From the NCBI RefSeq assembly GCF_002835735.1, contig NZ_PISD01000027.1, positions 1 through 64,000 on the forward strand: DNA of 64,000 nt. Direction: 5' to 3'. The stretch comes from Cytobacillus horneckiae. Lineage in GTDB: Bacteria; Bacillota; Bacilli; Bacillales; Cytobacillaceae. This document shows positions 1 to 9,047 of the stretch, piece by piece. Both the position numbers and the translations under genes were made by a program. Within the stretch, counting starts at the first letter, position 1, and every line of letters starts with the position of its first letter. The notes under the pieces are model-generated. The model worked only from the letters and a program-made list of their open reading frames with translations. It ran no database searches and was not told where the DNA came from.

Positions 1-172
1 AGGAACAGAGCAGCCAGAACCGGAACAGCCAGGAACAGAGCAGCCAGAACCGGAACAGCCAGGAACAGAGCAGCCGGAGCCGGAAGAGCCAGGAACAGAG
101 CAGCCTGAACCAGAGCAGCCAGGAACGGAGCAGCCTGAACCAGAACAGCCAGGAACAGAGCAACCAGAACAA
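1..172 (+). repeat. In-frame 30-bp tandem repeat (Pro/Glu-rich stalk)
   Basis: Five full copies and one partial copy of a 30-bp unit start at 1, 31, 61, 91, 121 and 151. Each encodes the ten-residue unit PGTEQPEPEQ with few substitutions. The period is a multiple of three, so copy-number change keeps the frame. It probably forms an extended spacer in the wall-anchored NEAT protein. The array runs off the left edge of the window, so the total copy number is unknown. Confidence 0.9.
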
Positions 173-1627
173 TTAGCGGATGGCCTATATTCAATTGATT
201 ATAGCATTTTATATGAAGGCCAGCCTGCACCTCCGAGCTGGGCAGGCTACTTTACAAAGCCAGCTTTATTAATGGTCGAAAATGGAAAGAAATTTATTTC
301 TTTCACATTAGGAGCAAGTCATGTCATTACTAAATTCCAAACAGAAATAAATGGTGAATTTAAGGATGTAGAAGTCTTAAATACTGATACAGTAAATCAA
401 ACGAAAATAATAAAGTTTGAGATTAACGGCTTCGCGAATCCAACGAATACAAAAATGTTTATGAGTTACGGGATGAATCATGAGCTTCAGCTTGATTTCG
501 ATGAAGAAACAATAAAAGCGCTTAATCCAGAGCAGCCGGGACCAGAGGATCCGGAAATAGAAACAGGCAAATATACAATCGATTATGACATTTACTATGA
601 CGGTCAGCCTGCTCAAGCCAGCTGGGTGAATTATTTTGTGAAGCCGGCAAAATTGACAGTCGAGAATGGCCAGAAGTTTATCCATTTGACGATTGGTGCT
701 AGCCAAGTAATAACGAGCTTTGAAACAGAATTTGAGGGAAATTATACTTCAGCAGAAATTGTTGGAGAAGATGCTGAGAAACAGACGAAGGAATATAAGT
801 TTGAAGTGAGCAGTTTTTCTGACCCAGCAAATGCAAAAATGCTGATGTCTTATGGCGGTGCACATACCATTCAGCTTGCATTTGATGAAAACACAATTAA
901 GGAATTAACAGCAGAACCAAACCCTGAACCTGAAAAACCGGAGAAACCTGAAGAGCCGGGTACTGTAGTGCCGCCGGTTGACGAAGAAGAAGATGGTGAG
1001 CTTGCGGATGGAGAGTACACTTTGCCACTCTCAGTATTGGGCATAGATTCTGATGAAGAGTCAGCCTTTGCCAAATACTTTGCAGACGAAGCACTGCTAG
1101 TAGTAGAAGACGGCAAGCATGAACTGTTTTTTACACAAATAATGGGTCTAACAACATTAGGTGAAATTGAATTTGAAGTGGATGGTGAACAAGTAGCATT
1201 AAATGAGATTAGCAGAAATGATGAAGAAGGTACGAGAGTCCTTGGATTGAATGTTCCTTTTATTCAGAAAAGCTATCTTGCTTCAATTGAAGCGATTGGT
1301 GCACCTCATTTATATCCAGTTCGATTCGTATTGGATTTATCTGATTTGGATATTGAGGTGGATGACGGTCAAGTAGTTCCTCCACCAGGATCAAAACCGG
1401 GACCAAATACAGACGGTAACACGCCTCCAAAAACAAATGACGACAATGAAAAATTTGACCGCAATGCAGATGGAACGAAGGATGGTTCCAATTCTGGATC
1501 AGGTGTAAATAATGCCAAGACTAATGATGCACTCAATTATCTTCAAGTGAGTATTTACGCATTATTGCTGTTGGTGTCAGGCATGTATTTAATTAAGCGA
1601 TACAAAACTAGAAAATTAGAAATATAA
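2..1627 (+). CDS. Cell-wall-anchored NEAT-domain heme-binding protein, 5' end outside window
   Basis: The reading frame is open from base 2, so the N-terminus lies upstream; 541 residues are visible. A Pro/Glu-rich repeat (about residues 1-57) is followed by three NEAT modules at roughly 58-174, 188-302 and 334-455, then a polar linker, the sorting motif NAKTN (504-508), a 22-residue hydrophobic segment and a basic tail. NEAT domains bind heme at the surface of Gram-positive bacteria. NAKTN is the kind of motif sortase B uses in Listeria, and srtB lies four genes downstream. Modules 1 and 2 carry Tyr156-x3-His160 and Tyr284-x3-His288 where classical NEAT domains have Tyr-x3-Tyr. Module 3 appears to have Ala434 in place of the heme-ligating Tyr, so it may not bind heme. 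This is the leading visible gene of an isd-type operon. Confidence 0.88.
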   Translation, partial: GTEQPEPEQPGTEQPEPEQPGTEQPEPEEPGTEQPEPEQPGTEQPEPEQPGTEQPEQLADGLYSIDYSILYEGQPAPPSWAGYFTKPALLMVENGKKFISFTLGASHVITKFQTEINGEFKDVEVLNTDTVNQTKIIKFEINGFANPTNTKMFMSYGMNHELQLDFDEETIKALNPEQPGPEDPEIETGKYTIDYDIYYDGQPAQASWVNYFVKPAKLTVENGQKFIHLTIGASQVITSFETEFEGNYTSAEIVGEDAEKQTKEYKFEVSSFSDPANAKMLMSYGGAHTIQLAFDENTIKELTAEPNPEPEKPEKPEEPGTVVPPVDEEEDGELADGEYTLPLSVLGIDSDEESAFAKYFADEALLVVEDGKHELFFTQIMGLTTLGEIEFEVDGEQVALNEISRNDEEGTRVLGLNVPFIQKSYLASIEAIGAPHLYPVRFVLDLSDLDIEVDDGQVVPPPGSKPGPNTDGNTPPKTNDDNEKFDRNADGTKDGSNSGSGVNNAKTNDALNYLQVSIYALLLLVSGMYLIKRYKTRKLEI

Positions 1628-1641
1628 GTAAGCAGTGTAAG

Positions 1642-1681
1642 TGGCGTGCTGCTGTTCAATAAAGGGCAGCAGCGCCATTTT
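1642..1681 (+). terminator. Hairpin between the NEAT gene and isdE
   Basis: A GC-rich stem (TGGCG and GCTGCTG pairing with CAGCAGCGCCA, one bulged T) is followed by only four T residues and then directly by the isdE ribosome site at 1682-1687. It could partly terminate transcription or stabilise the 3' end of the upstream message, so that the surface protein is made in excess of the transporter. It is not a strong terminator. Confidence 0.55.
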
Positions 1682-1691
1682 GGAGGTAGAG

Positions 1692-2588
1692 ATGAAGATT
1701 AACAGAGTGATATACTGTTTTGTTTTATTCATTCTATTGGCAGGATGTGCTGGAGAAACAGGCTCCGTTCAGGAGAAAGAGCCGGCAGCCGATCAAAAGA
1801 ACGAACAAGTGCAAAATGAAAGAATTGTTGCCACGACGCTTGCGATTGCCGAGATTATGGATCAATTAGAACTTGACTTAGTCGGCGCTCCTACTACTAG
1901 CTTTGGACTTCCTGAAAGGTATAAAGAAACGGTTGAGGTAGGAAATCCGATGCAGCCTGATATGGAAATCATTAGCACGTTAAATCCCGACAAAGTTTTA
2001 TCTGTCACTACGCTCGAATATGACTTGAAAGATAGTTTTAAACAGGCTGGCGTTGAAGCGGATTTTCTAAATTTGCAAGGTGTAGAAGAAATGATGGAAA
2101 CAATTAAGGAGTTAGGGGTGATTTATCATCGTGAAGAACAAGCAGAAGCTATATTTAAAAGTATTGAAAGTAAGATTAAAGAGATACAAAAAGAAACCGA
2201 AAAGCTTGACTCTCCAAAGGTTTTAATTTTACTTGGTATTCCTGGAAGCTATTTAGTTGCTACTGAACATTCATATGTAGGAAATCTGGTAGAAACAGTC
2301 GGAGGAGAAAATGCCATAAAAGGTCAATCTGAAGAATACATCTCGGCAAATACGGAATATTTGCATGAAGCAGATGCTGATATCATTCTGCGATTATCTC
2401 ATGGAATGCCTGAAGAAGTTGTAGAAATGTTTAATGAAGAATTTGCCACCAATGATATATGGAAGCATTTCAAAGCTGTCAAAAATGATCGCGTTTACGA
2501 TTTAAAGGAACCGACGTTTGCCACTACAGCAAATTTAAATGTAATAAAAGCATTAGAGGAATTATCGACACTATTATATGACAAGTAG
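1692..2588 (+). CDS. isdE: Heme ABC transporter substrate-binding lipoprotein (IsdE-like)
   Basis: This is a 298-residue periplasmic-binding-type lipoprotein of the FecB/IsdE class. It has a short hydrophobic signal with lipobox LLAGC (lipid-anchored Cys19), then two alpha/beta lobes joined by a long helix. I chose ATG 1692 because it follows GGAGGT at the right distance and gives a clean lipoprotein signal; the in-frame GTG at 1641 has no ribosome site and lies in the preceding hairpin. It should receive heme from the NEAT protein and deliver it to the permease that follows. Heme as ligand is inferred from context with NEAT, srtB and isdG. Confidence 0.85.
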   Translation: MKINRVIYCFVLFILLAGCAGETGSVQEKEPAADQKNEQVQNERIVATTLAIAEIMDQLELDLVGAPTTSFGLPERYKETVEVGNPMQPDMEIISTLNPDKVLSVTTLEYDLKDSFKQAGVEADFLNLQGVEEMMETIKELGVIYHREEQAEAIFKSIESKIKEIQKETEKLDSPKVLILLGIPGSYLVATEHSYVGNLVETVGGENAIKGQSEEYISANTEYLHEADADIILRLSHGMPEEVVEMFNEEFATNDIWKHFKAVKNDRVYDLKEPTFATTANLNVIKALEELSTLLYDK

Positions 2589-2602
2589 AAGGAAGAGACT
2601 CA

Positions 2603-3586
2603 ATGAATAAGAAGATTGTATATTTTGTCGTCGTGATTGTCCTTCTCTTGGCAATGACGGGTTATTCAGCAGTAACCGGAAGTGTATCTGTTTCTATAAA
2701 AGAATTAATAATGGACCTGCTTTATGGAGGAAATGAAGAAGTAGCTGTGATTAAAGATCTTCGCTTTCCAAGAATAATCGTAGCGATGTTTGCAGGCGCC
2801 TCACTTTCGGTAGCCGGCGTACTATTTCAGGCAGTGATGAGAAATCCGCTGGCAGATGCTGGGGTTATCGGAATATCAGCGGGTGCAAGTTTCTTTTCTT
2901 TATTCGCGATGTTATTTTTACCGGGCTTATTTATTAGCGGGCCGCTATTTGCCTTTATTGGCGGCAGCATTGCCTGTCTCCTCGTTTATTGGCTTTCCTG
3001 GAAATCAGGCTTAAATCCTTTAAGAATTATTCTGACTGGGATTGCTATAAGTGCGATGTTTACTGGATTAAGAGAAGCGATGCTAATGGTCTGCAGCTAT
3101 TTTAATATTGCGGTGGGTTCATCAAATAGTTCCAACCTACTGATGAAAACATGGGCAGATGTTGAAGTGATTACTGTTTACGGATTAATAGGCATCGTGC
3201 TGGCTTGTCTTGTAGGTTCATGGTGCAATGTACTTGCACTGCAGGATAAGAAAGCCAAAAACTTAGGAATGAACGTGACCGCGGCAAGGTTGACTATTTC
3301 AGCTGTGGCAGTGCTATTGGCAGCAGTCGCAACCTCCGTCGCAGGGGTAATTATTTTTGTTGGGCTGCTTATTCCGCATATTTCGAGACAGCTAGTTGGT
3401 TCAGATCATCGGATTTTGATTCCATTTTCTGCTTTAGCAGGTGCGTTATTAATTTTAACAGCAGATACACTCGGGCGTATTTTAATTGCGCCATTAGAAA
3501 TACCGGCTTCAACCATTATGGCTGTTATTGGCGGACCATTTTTAATATTCCTATTAAGAAAGAGTGATAAAGTGAATGGAATTTAA
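2603..3586 (+). CDS. isdF: Heme ABC transporter permease (FecCD family, IsdF-like)
   Basis: This 327-residue polytopic membrane protein belongs to the FecCD/BtuC permease family, with about nine to ten hydrophobic segments. Family-typical stretches are visible: RFPRIIVAMFAGASL, RNPLADAGVIGISAGAS and the C-terminal GLLIPHISRQLVG region that contacts the ATPase. The homodimer should form the channel for the ligand captured by the lipoprotein upstream. Its 3' end overlaps the ATPase gene by 11 bp, which suggests translational coupling. Confidence 0.88.
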   Translation: MNKKIVYFVVVIVLLLAMTGYSAVTGSVSVSIKELIMDLLYGGNEEVAVIKDLRFPRIIVAMFAGASLSVAGVLFQAVMRNPLADAGVIGISAGASFFSLFAMLFLPGLFISGPLFAFIGGSIACLLVYWLSWKSGLNPLRIILTGIAISAMFTGLREAMLMVCSYFNIAVGSSNSSNLLMKTWADVEVITVYGLIGIVLACLVGSWCNVLALQDKKAKNLGMNVTAARLTISAVAVLLAAVATSVAGVIIFVGLLIPHISRQLVGSDHRILIPFSALAGALLILTADTLGRILIAPLEIPASTIMAVIGGPFLIFLLRKSDKVNGI

Positions 3587-4346
3587 ATCTGTAAACTTCT
3601 CATATGATAAAAAAAGCCAGCTGCTGAAGCAAAATACCGGCTATATTCCGGATGGAAAAATTACTACCATTATCGGGCCAAATGGCTGTGGGAAATCGAC
3701 ATTGCTCTCATTGCTATCGCGTGAAAACAAAGTATCAGACGGAGAAATTACGGTGAATGGCAAGGAAATATTTCAATATCAGCCAAAGGAATTTGCTAAG
3801 ATGGTTGCCATGGTTTATCAGCAAAATGAAGCGCCCGTTGATTTAACAGTTGAACAGCTTATAAGTTTTGGAAGACTGCCATATAAAAGGGCATTTAAAA
3901 ACACTTCGGCTGAAGATGAAGAGGCGGTAGATTGGGCAATCAATATCACAAATTTGGAAAGTAAACGAAGAAGGAAGCTGGATCAGCTGTCTGGCGGAGA
4001 AAGACAAAGAGTCTGGATTGCCATGTCGTTAGCGCAAAAAACGAATATGCTGTTTCTCGATGAACCGACGACCTATTTAGATATCTACTATCAAATGGAA
4101 CTGCTTGAATTAGTGCAGACATTAAATATAAAGCACAATTTAACGATTGTTATGGTGCTGCATGATATTAATCAAGCCTTGCGATACAGCGATCATTTAA
4201 TTGTGATGAAGGCTGGGCAAATCGTTGCAGCCGGAAACCCGGAAGCAATTGTGACTGAAGATATGATTAAAGATATTTACGGTGTGGATGTAGCACTGCA
4301 CACAAATCACCTTGCCGGCATGTATCTTGTTCCTTTAGGAATATAG
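3576..4346 (+). CDS. Heme/siderophore ABC transporter ATP-binding protein (FecE class)
   Basis: This 256-residue ABC ATPase has Walker A GPNGCGKST (residues 34-42), signature LSGGE, Walker B LFLDEP and a switch His in VLHD. The sequence class is that of iron-complex importers. It starts within the permease gene and ends 3 bp before srtB, so it is part of one message. It should energise the permease encoded at 2603. Its paralogue lies at 7028. Confidence 0.9.
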   Translation: MEFKSVNFSYDKKSQLLKQNTGYIPDGKITTIIGPNGCGKSTLLSLLSRENKVSDGEITVNGKEIFQYQPKEFAKMVAMVYQQNEAPVDLTVEQLISFGRLPYKRAFKNTSAEDEEAVDWAINITNLESKRRRKLDQLSGGERQRVWIAMSLAQKTNMLFLDEPTTYLDIYYQMELLELVQTLNIKHNLTIVMVLHDINQALRYSDHLIVMKAGQIVAAGNPEAIVTEDMIKDIYGVDVALHTNHLAGMYLVPLGI

Positions 4347-4349
4347 TCA

Positions 4350-5093
4350 ATGAAATGGATTCAAAGGATTTTAACTGTCACGGCGCTTATTGCTTTTGTG
4401 TACGCTGGGTCAAGACTATTTATAATAGGTTACGATTACTATGAAAATTGGCGAAATATGAATGAGGTTCAAGATATTTTCAACAATGAGCTGGAGCAAA
4501 GCGAAGAGGAGTCATTTGGCATTCGTCCGCAATTTGATCCACTGCTGGCCATAAATAACGATATTGTCGGCTGGATAACTGTTGATGATACGAGAATTGA
4601 TTACCCTATTTTGCAATCAGAAGACAATGAATATTATTTAACGAGAAATTATAAACGTAAAGATACTAGAGCAGGCAGTATTTTTATGGATTTTCGCAAT
4701 GATGTAAGTGATGAGTCAGAAAGAAATACAATCTTATACGGACATAGAATGAAAGATGGCTCTATGTTTGCACAATTGACAAAGTACTTGGATAAAGATT
4801 TTTATATGGACCACCCTACTGTATATTTTGATACGCTTTATGCCGGCTATGACCTGGAAGTGTTCTCTGTTTATCAGACGACAACAGATTTTTATTATAT
4901 TGAAACAGACTTTGCTTCGAATGAACAATATCTTCATTTCATAGATACTTTGAAGGGGAAATCGGTGCACCAAACAGATGTAGCCATTGCAGAAAATGAT
5001 CGAATCGTGACGTTATCAACTTGCGATTACTCATTAGATCCAACAGAGGGAAGACTTGTCGTTCATGCAAAGGTAGTAGAAAGAGGTGAGTAA
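4350..5093 (+). CDS. srtB: Class B sortase
   Basis: This 247-residue protein has an N-terminal membrane anchor (about residues 5-27) followed by a sortase domain. Catalytic residues are visible: His132 in LYGHRMKDGSMF, Cys225 in TLSTC and Arg235 in EGRLVV. The domain length and the YYLTRNYKRKDTRAGSIF region fit class B, which anchors heme-uptake proteins to peptidoglycan. Its likely substrate is the NEAT protein with the NAKTN motif at the start of this operon. It sits between two heme-type ABC transporter sets, with only a few bases on either side. Confidence 0.93.
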   Translation: MKWIQRILTVTALIAFVYAGSRLFIIGYDYYENWRNMNEVQDIFNNELEQSEEESFGIRPQFDPLLAINNDIVGWITVDDTRIDYPILQSEDNEYYLTRNYKRKDTRAGSIFMDFRNDVSDESERNTILYGHRMKDGSMFAQLTKYLDKDFYMDHPTVYFDTLYAGYDLEVFSVYQTTTDFYYIETDFASNEQYLHFIDTLKGKSVHQTDVAIAENDRIVTLSTCDYSLDPTEGRLVVHAKVVERGE

Positions 5094-5098
5094 GCATC

Positions 5099-6028
5099 AT
5101 GATTAAAACAAAAGCAGCAATGATTTTTCTTTGTTTCATAATGATGGCGGGCTGCGGCATGCAAGCAAGTAGCGAGAGCGCTGAACCGGATTCAACTAAT
5201 GCACACACTATTAAAGATTTTGCCGATAGGTCCATCTCCTTTTCAAACCCGCCCGAAAACATCGTCGCGTTGGGCAATGGAGATGTGGATATTATTTATG
5301 CGCTAGGTGAAGAAGTAGTAGGCAGACCTACAGCTAGCTCCTTAATAAAAGAGGCAGAGCAAGCAGCACAAGTGGGATCAACTCATGAAATCAACCTGGA
5401 GAGAATTGCTGTCTTGAAGCCAGATGTCATTCTAGCTCATCGAACGATGAATGAAAAGGATATTCCTTCACTTGAATCGTTAGGTGCAAAAGTGGTATTA
5501 ACAGAAGCCAATTCTATGGCAGATATTAAAAAGCAAATCACCTTGTATGGAGATATGCTACATAAAGAAAATGAAGCAAAAAATGTGATCAACCAATTGG
5601 AAAATAGCTTAGGTTCTGTTGAAAAACCGGAGCATAAACCGAGGGTGCTGCTTGTTTATGGTGCGCCAGGCACATATATGGCGGCACTGCCTAATTCTTT
5701 AAGCGGTGATATTTTGGAGCATGCTGGCGGAGAAAACATTGCTAAGGACTATCCTGCATTAGAAGCCTTCCCGCAGTATGCGCAAATAAATACAGAAAGA
5801 GTGGTAGAAGCGAATCCGGATTATGTTTTATTAATGACGCATGGAAATGAAGAAGAGGTAAAGAAAGGCTTTATGAAAGAAATGGAGCAAAATGCAGCAT
5901 GGAATTCAATTGAAGCTGTAAAGGAAGGGAATATTGAAGTACTGCCAGCTGATCTTTTTGGCACAAACCCAGGTACAAAAGCGGCTGAGGCGGTAGCTTA
6001 TTTGGCTGGGAAATTAAAGGTGGAGTGA
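5099..6028 (+). CDS. isdE: Second heme-type ABC transporter substrate-binding lipoprotein
   Basis: This 309-residue FecB-class lipoprotein has signal and lipobox MAGC (Cys19). A good ribosome site GAGGTGA precedes ATG 5099. It resembles the IsdE-like protein at 1692 in length and plan, including the VLLVYGAPGTYMAALPNS block that matches LILLGIPGSYLVATEHS there. The two genes are therefore likely an old tandem duplication now separated by srtB. Substrate is heme or another iron complex, inferred from context. Confidence 0.85.
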   Translation: MIKTKAAMIFLCFIMMAGCGMQASSESAEPDSTNAHTIKDFADRSISFSNPPENIVALGNGDVDIIYALGEEVVGRPTASSLIKEAEQAAQVGSTHEINLERIAVLKPDVILAHRTMNEKDIPSLESLGAKVVLTEANSMADIKKQITLYGDMLHKENEAKNVINQLENSLGSVEKPEHKPRVLLVYGAPGTYMAALPNSLSGDILEHAGGENIAKDYPALEAFPQYAQINTERVVEANPDYVLLMTHGNEEEVKKGFMKEMEQNAAWNSIEAVKEGNIEVLPADLFGTNPGTKAAEAVAYLAGKLKVE

Positions 6029-6035
6029 AGGTATT

Positions 6036-7028
6036 ATGCAAAAGCTAAGAAACAGAAGGCGATGGCTGATCTTTTGGGTATTGCTGTTCTCTCTTATTAT
6101 CTCAGTCTATATCGGATTATCATTTGGAGCCGCTTCTGTTTCAATAAATGAAATGATTCAAGCTTTAAGAGGCCAAGGTGATGAAGTATTTCAAACCATT
6201 GTTGTTGATCTCAGGCTGCCGCGGGTAATTATCGGATTATTCGTAGGTGCATGTTTGGCTGCATCAGGAGCGATATTACAAGGCGTTATGAAAAATCCTT
6301 TAGCTGACCCGGGGATAATTGGCGTCTCTGCAGGTGGCGGCTTGTTTGCGATTATCACTATGCTTATTTTTCCAGAGTATGGATATTTATTGCCTGTTGC
6401 AGCATTTTTCGGCGCTTTTTTAACTACTTTGCTTATATATGCATTAGCCTGGGACAAAGGCGCATCAACAGTAAAGATCATTTTAGCAGGTGTGGCAATG
6501 AATGCTCTCTTGGGTGCATTAATGAATGGTGTAATGGTGCTTTACAGCGATCGGGTGCAATCGGTATTATCATGGCTTTCAGGAGGATTGAACGGGAGAA
6601 GTTGGTATCATCTTGAATGGATGCTGCCATATGCAGTGCTTGGCATTATTTTATGCTTATTCGCAATTAAACCGGCTAATATCATGCTTTTAGGAGATGA
6701 TTCGGCAAGGCTGCTTGGCCAAAATGTTGAGCTTATCAGGCTAATGCTCATCCTGCTCTCATCGTTCTTGGCAGGTACGGCTGTCAGTGTTGGCGGATTA
6801 ATCGGCTTTGTTGGGCTGGTTGTACCGCATATGATTAGGCTGTTGATAGGAGAAGATTATCGATTTCTTCTGCCATTATCAATGCTTGGCGGCGCAGCAC
6901 TTGTTGTCTATGCAGATACAGCAGCTAGAACACTTTTTGACCCGATTGAGCTACCGGTCGGGATTTTGCTAGCATGCCTAGGTGCTCCTTTCTTTTTATA
7001 TTTGTTAAGAAGGAGGAGAATGGCGTAA
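6036..7028 (+). CDS. Second heme-type ABC transporter permease (FecCD family)
   Basis: This 330-residue FecCD-family permease has about ten membrane segments. It contains the family blocks RLPRVIIGLFVGACL, KNPLADPGIIGVSAGGG and GLVVPHMIRLLIGEDYR. The gene lies 7 bp after its lipoprotein, and its stop overlaps the start of its ATPase. It is paralogous to the permease at 2603 and completes a second importer in the same operon. Confidence 0.88.
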   Translation: MQKLRNRRRWLIFWVLLFSLIISVYIGLSFGAASVSINEMIQALRGQGDEVFQTIVVDLRLPRVIIGLFVGACLAASGAILQGVMKNPLADPGIIGVSAGGGLFAIITMLIFPEYGYLLPVAAFFGAFLTTLLIYALAWDKGASTVKIILAGVAMNALLGALMNGVMVLYSDRVQSVLSWLSGGLNGRSWYHLEWMLPYAVLGIILCLFAIKPANIMLLGDDSARLLGQNVELIRLMLILLSSFLAGTAVSVGGLIGFVGLVVPHMIRLLIGEDYRFLLPLSMLGGAALVVYADTAARTLFDPIELPVGILLACLGAPFFLYLLRRRRMA

Positions 7029-7792
7029 TGATTGTAGCGAATAATCTTCATTTTAAACAGGGTAATTTTGTAATTGAGGATTTATCACTTTCTTTTCCGA
7101 AGGGAGAAGTTACTGGGATTGTTGGCCCAAATGGCTCGGGAAAGTCAACTTTGCTAAAGCTGATTTCCCGTCTGCTCCAGCAGGATTCAGGGGCGATCTA
7201 CATAGATGATCGCGATCTGCTCAGCTATAAACGAAAAGAGCTCGCAAGAAAAATGGCGATGCTTGTGCAGTTAAAGGAGGCGATGCCGAGTTTCACAGTG
7301 AGAGAGATGGTTTCATATGGCCGCACACCCTATCAAAATGTAATAAGCGGTAAAACTGATGAAGATCAACAGATTATAGAATGGGCAATGAAAGAAACTG
7401 GATTGACTCAATTAGAAGACAGGCTAGTCCATTCACTATCTGGAGGTGAGCAGCAAAGGGTAAGAATCGCTATGGCACTTGCTCAAAAAACGAATATTCT
7501 TCTATTGGATGAACCTACCACTTATTTAGATATAGGGCATCAAGTGGAGCTCATGGCATTGCTAAAAAGAATTAATCGAGAATTGGGGATAACAATTATT
7601 ATGGTGCTGCACGAACTCCAATACGCCGCAGCATACTGTCATCACATGATTGTGATGAAACAAGGTAAGGCATTTACTTCTGGAATTCCAAACGAAGTAT
7701 TGACCGAGGATTTACTAAAACAAGTTTACGAGATAGAGGCAAAAATTATTTACGATGGAAATTATCCATCAATTATACCTAAACAATATTAA
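7028..7792 (+). CDS. Second heme-type ABC transporter ATP-binding protein
   Basis: This 254-residue ABC ATPase has Walker A GPNGSGKST, signature LSGGE, Walker B LLLDEP and VLHE at the switch position (His kept). I chose ATG 7028, which overlaps the stop of the permease (TAATG) and has AAGGAGGAG just upstream. The longer in-frame start at 6974 would give an N-terminus unlike the family and lies inside the permease gene. It should energise the permease at 6036. Confidence 0.88.
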   Translation: MIVANNLHFKQGNFVIEDLSLSFPKGEVTGIVGPNGSGKSTLLKLISRLLQQDSGAIYIDDRDLLSYKRKELARKMAMLVQLKEAMPSFTVREMVSYGRTPYQNVISGKTDEDQQIIEWAMKETGLTQLEDRLVHSLSGGEQQRVRIAMALAQKTNILLLDEPTTYLDIGHQVELMALLKRINRELGITIIMVLHELQYAAAYCHHMIVMKQGKAFTSGIPNEVLTEDLLKQVYEIEAKIIYDGNYPSIIPKQY

Positions 7793-7803
7793 GGGGGATT
7801 ATT

Positions 7804-8139
7804 ATGTACATTGTTACAAATACTGTTCATTTAAAACCGGGGAATGCAGACATGTTTATTGAAAGGTTCAACCGTGAAGGCAAAGTAGAGACAATGGAAG
7901 GATTTGTTGGATTAGAAGTTATGCTGACTGAGAATACAAAGGATTATGAAGAAGTAACCATTGTTACTCGCTGGGAAGACCCAACAGGGTTCAATGGCTG
8001 GATGAAAAGCAGGGAATTTAAAGATGCCCATGCTCATAGAGGCGGCATTCCTGAATTTATTATTAAAAATAAAACAACGTACTATCAAGTAAAAGTGCGG
8101 AGAAAGCCTGCGCCTGCTGAGAGAGCAATTGAAGCTTAA
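7804..8139 (+). CDS. isdG: Heme-degrading monooxygenase (IsdG family)
   Basis: This 111-residue protein has the ABM-fold pattern of IsdG/IsdI. The catalytic triad known for this family (Asn, Trp, His) appears as Asn6, Trp66 and His76, with the same spacing as in IsdG. The enzyme opens the porphyrin ring in the cytoplasm and frees iron. It is the last gene of the isd-type operon, follows AAGGGGG, and is closed by a terminator at 8164. The C-terminal tail RRKPAPAERAIEA extends past the usual end. Confidence 0.92.
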   Translation: MYIVTNTVHLKPGNADMFIERFNREGKVETMEGFVGLEVMLTENTKDYEEVTIVTRWEDPTGFNGWMKSREFKDAHAHRGGIPEFIIKNKTTYYQVKVRRKPAPAERAIEA

Positions 8140-8163
8140 ATAAAAATTTGATATAAAGGTGAC

Positions 8164-8198
8164 AAAGAATCAGTAAATACTGGTTCTTTTTTCTTTTG
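8164..8198 (+). terminator. Rho-independent terminator of the isd operon
   Basis: An 11-bp stem (AAAGAATCAGT with ACTGGTTCTTT, one T-G pair) and a four-base loop are followed by a T-rich run. It follows isdG by 24 bp. Confidence 0.85.
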
Positions 8199-8220
8199 TT
8201 CTCTTCAGTGAAAATAGCAA

Positions 8221-8240
8221 TTTTAATTTTAAAATTAAAA
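8221..8240. promoter_or_regulatory. AT-only perfect palindrome upstream of lutA
   Basis: The 20 bases read identically on both strands (TTTTAATTTT and its complement) and lie 67 bp before lutA. It may be an operator, but composition alone can produce such palindromes in DNA this AT-rich. I found no convincing -35/-10 pair here. Confidence 0.3.
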
Positions 8241-8306
8241 AATCAATGATAGTATATTACATATATCAGATAATATTAAATTTTTAAACTATAAGGGGGC
8301 GTTTGC

Positions 8307-9023
8307 ATGAAGGTTTCGCTTTTTGCCACTTGTTTAGTGGATATGTTTAATAGCAATGCCGGCAAGGCAACTGTTGAACTATTGGAGAGGCTAGGCTGTA
8401 AAGTAGATTTTCCTGATTCACAAGTATGCTGCGGTCAGCCGTCATATAATAGCGGATACGTAAAAGAATCGAAGGAAGCGATGAAGCGAATGATACATAC
8501 ATTTAGTGATTCACACTATGTTGTTTGTCCATCGGGGTCATGCGCTTATATGTTCCATGAGTATGAACATATTTTTAAAGGGGACTCAGTATGGGAGCCG
8601 AAAGCAAAGGCATTGGCAGAAAAAACATTTGAACTGACAGAATTTATTGTAAATACACTTGGGGTGGAGGATGTAGGGGCAAAATTGCAAGCAAAAGCAA
8701 CCTATCACACATCCTGCCATATGACAAGGTTATTAGGTGTACGTGAAGCACCGATGAAGCTGTTAAGCCATGTAGAGGGATTGGAATTCACTGAACTTCC
8801 TAATAAGAGTCAATGCTGCGGCTTTGGCGGTACTTTTTCAGTTAAGATGGGAAAAATCTCAGAGCAAATGGTCGATGAAAAGGTCCAACATATAAATGAA
8901 ACGGAATCAGATATACTAATCGGCGCTGATGCGGGCTGTTTAATGAACATTGGCGGCAGAATTGAACGGATAGGTGAACGAGTGAAGGTCATGCATATTG
9001 CAGAGGTGCTTAATAGCAGATAA
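8307..9023 (+). CDS. lutA: Lactate utilization protein LutA, (Fe-S)-binding
   Basis: This 238-residue protein has two CCG domains typical of LutA/GlpC-type heterodisulfide-reductase-like subunits. [11 protein letters not shown] and CPSGSC lie in the first half; TSCH and CCGFGGTFS lie in the second. In Bacillus subtilis LutABC oxidises L-lactate to pyruvate. AAGGGGG precedes ATG 8307, and the gene is followed by lutB after 24 bp. Confidence 0.93.
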   Translation: MKVSLFATCLVDMFNSNAGKATVELLERLGCKVDFPDSQVCCGQPSYNSGYVKESKEAMKRMIHTFSDSHYVVCPSGSCAYMFHEYEHIFKGDSVWEPKAKALAEKTFELTEFIVNTLGVEDVGAKLQAKATYHTSCHMTRLLGVREAPMKLLSHVEGLEFTELPNKSQCCGFGGTFSVKMGKISEQMVDEKVQHINETESDILIGADAGCLMNIGGRIERIGERVKVMHIAEVLNSR

Positions 9024-9047
9024 AACTGTAAGCGGGGTGAATGAAAA

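Noticed and set aside
377..706. Minus-strand frames inside the NEAT gene and other long opposite-strand frames
   Set aside because: They lie opposite well-supported genes, have no ribosome sites and show no recognisable protein features.
8241..8280. Fur box upstream of lutA
   Set aside because: TGATAGTATATTAC and nearby bases only loosely resemble the 19-bp Fur consensus, and LutABC is not known to be under Fur.
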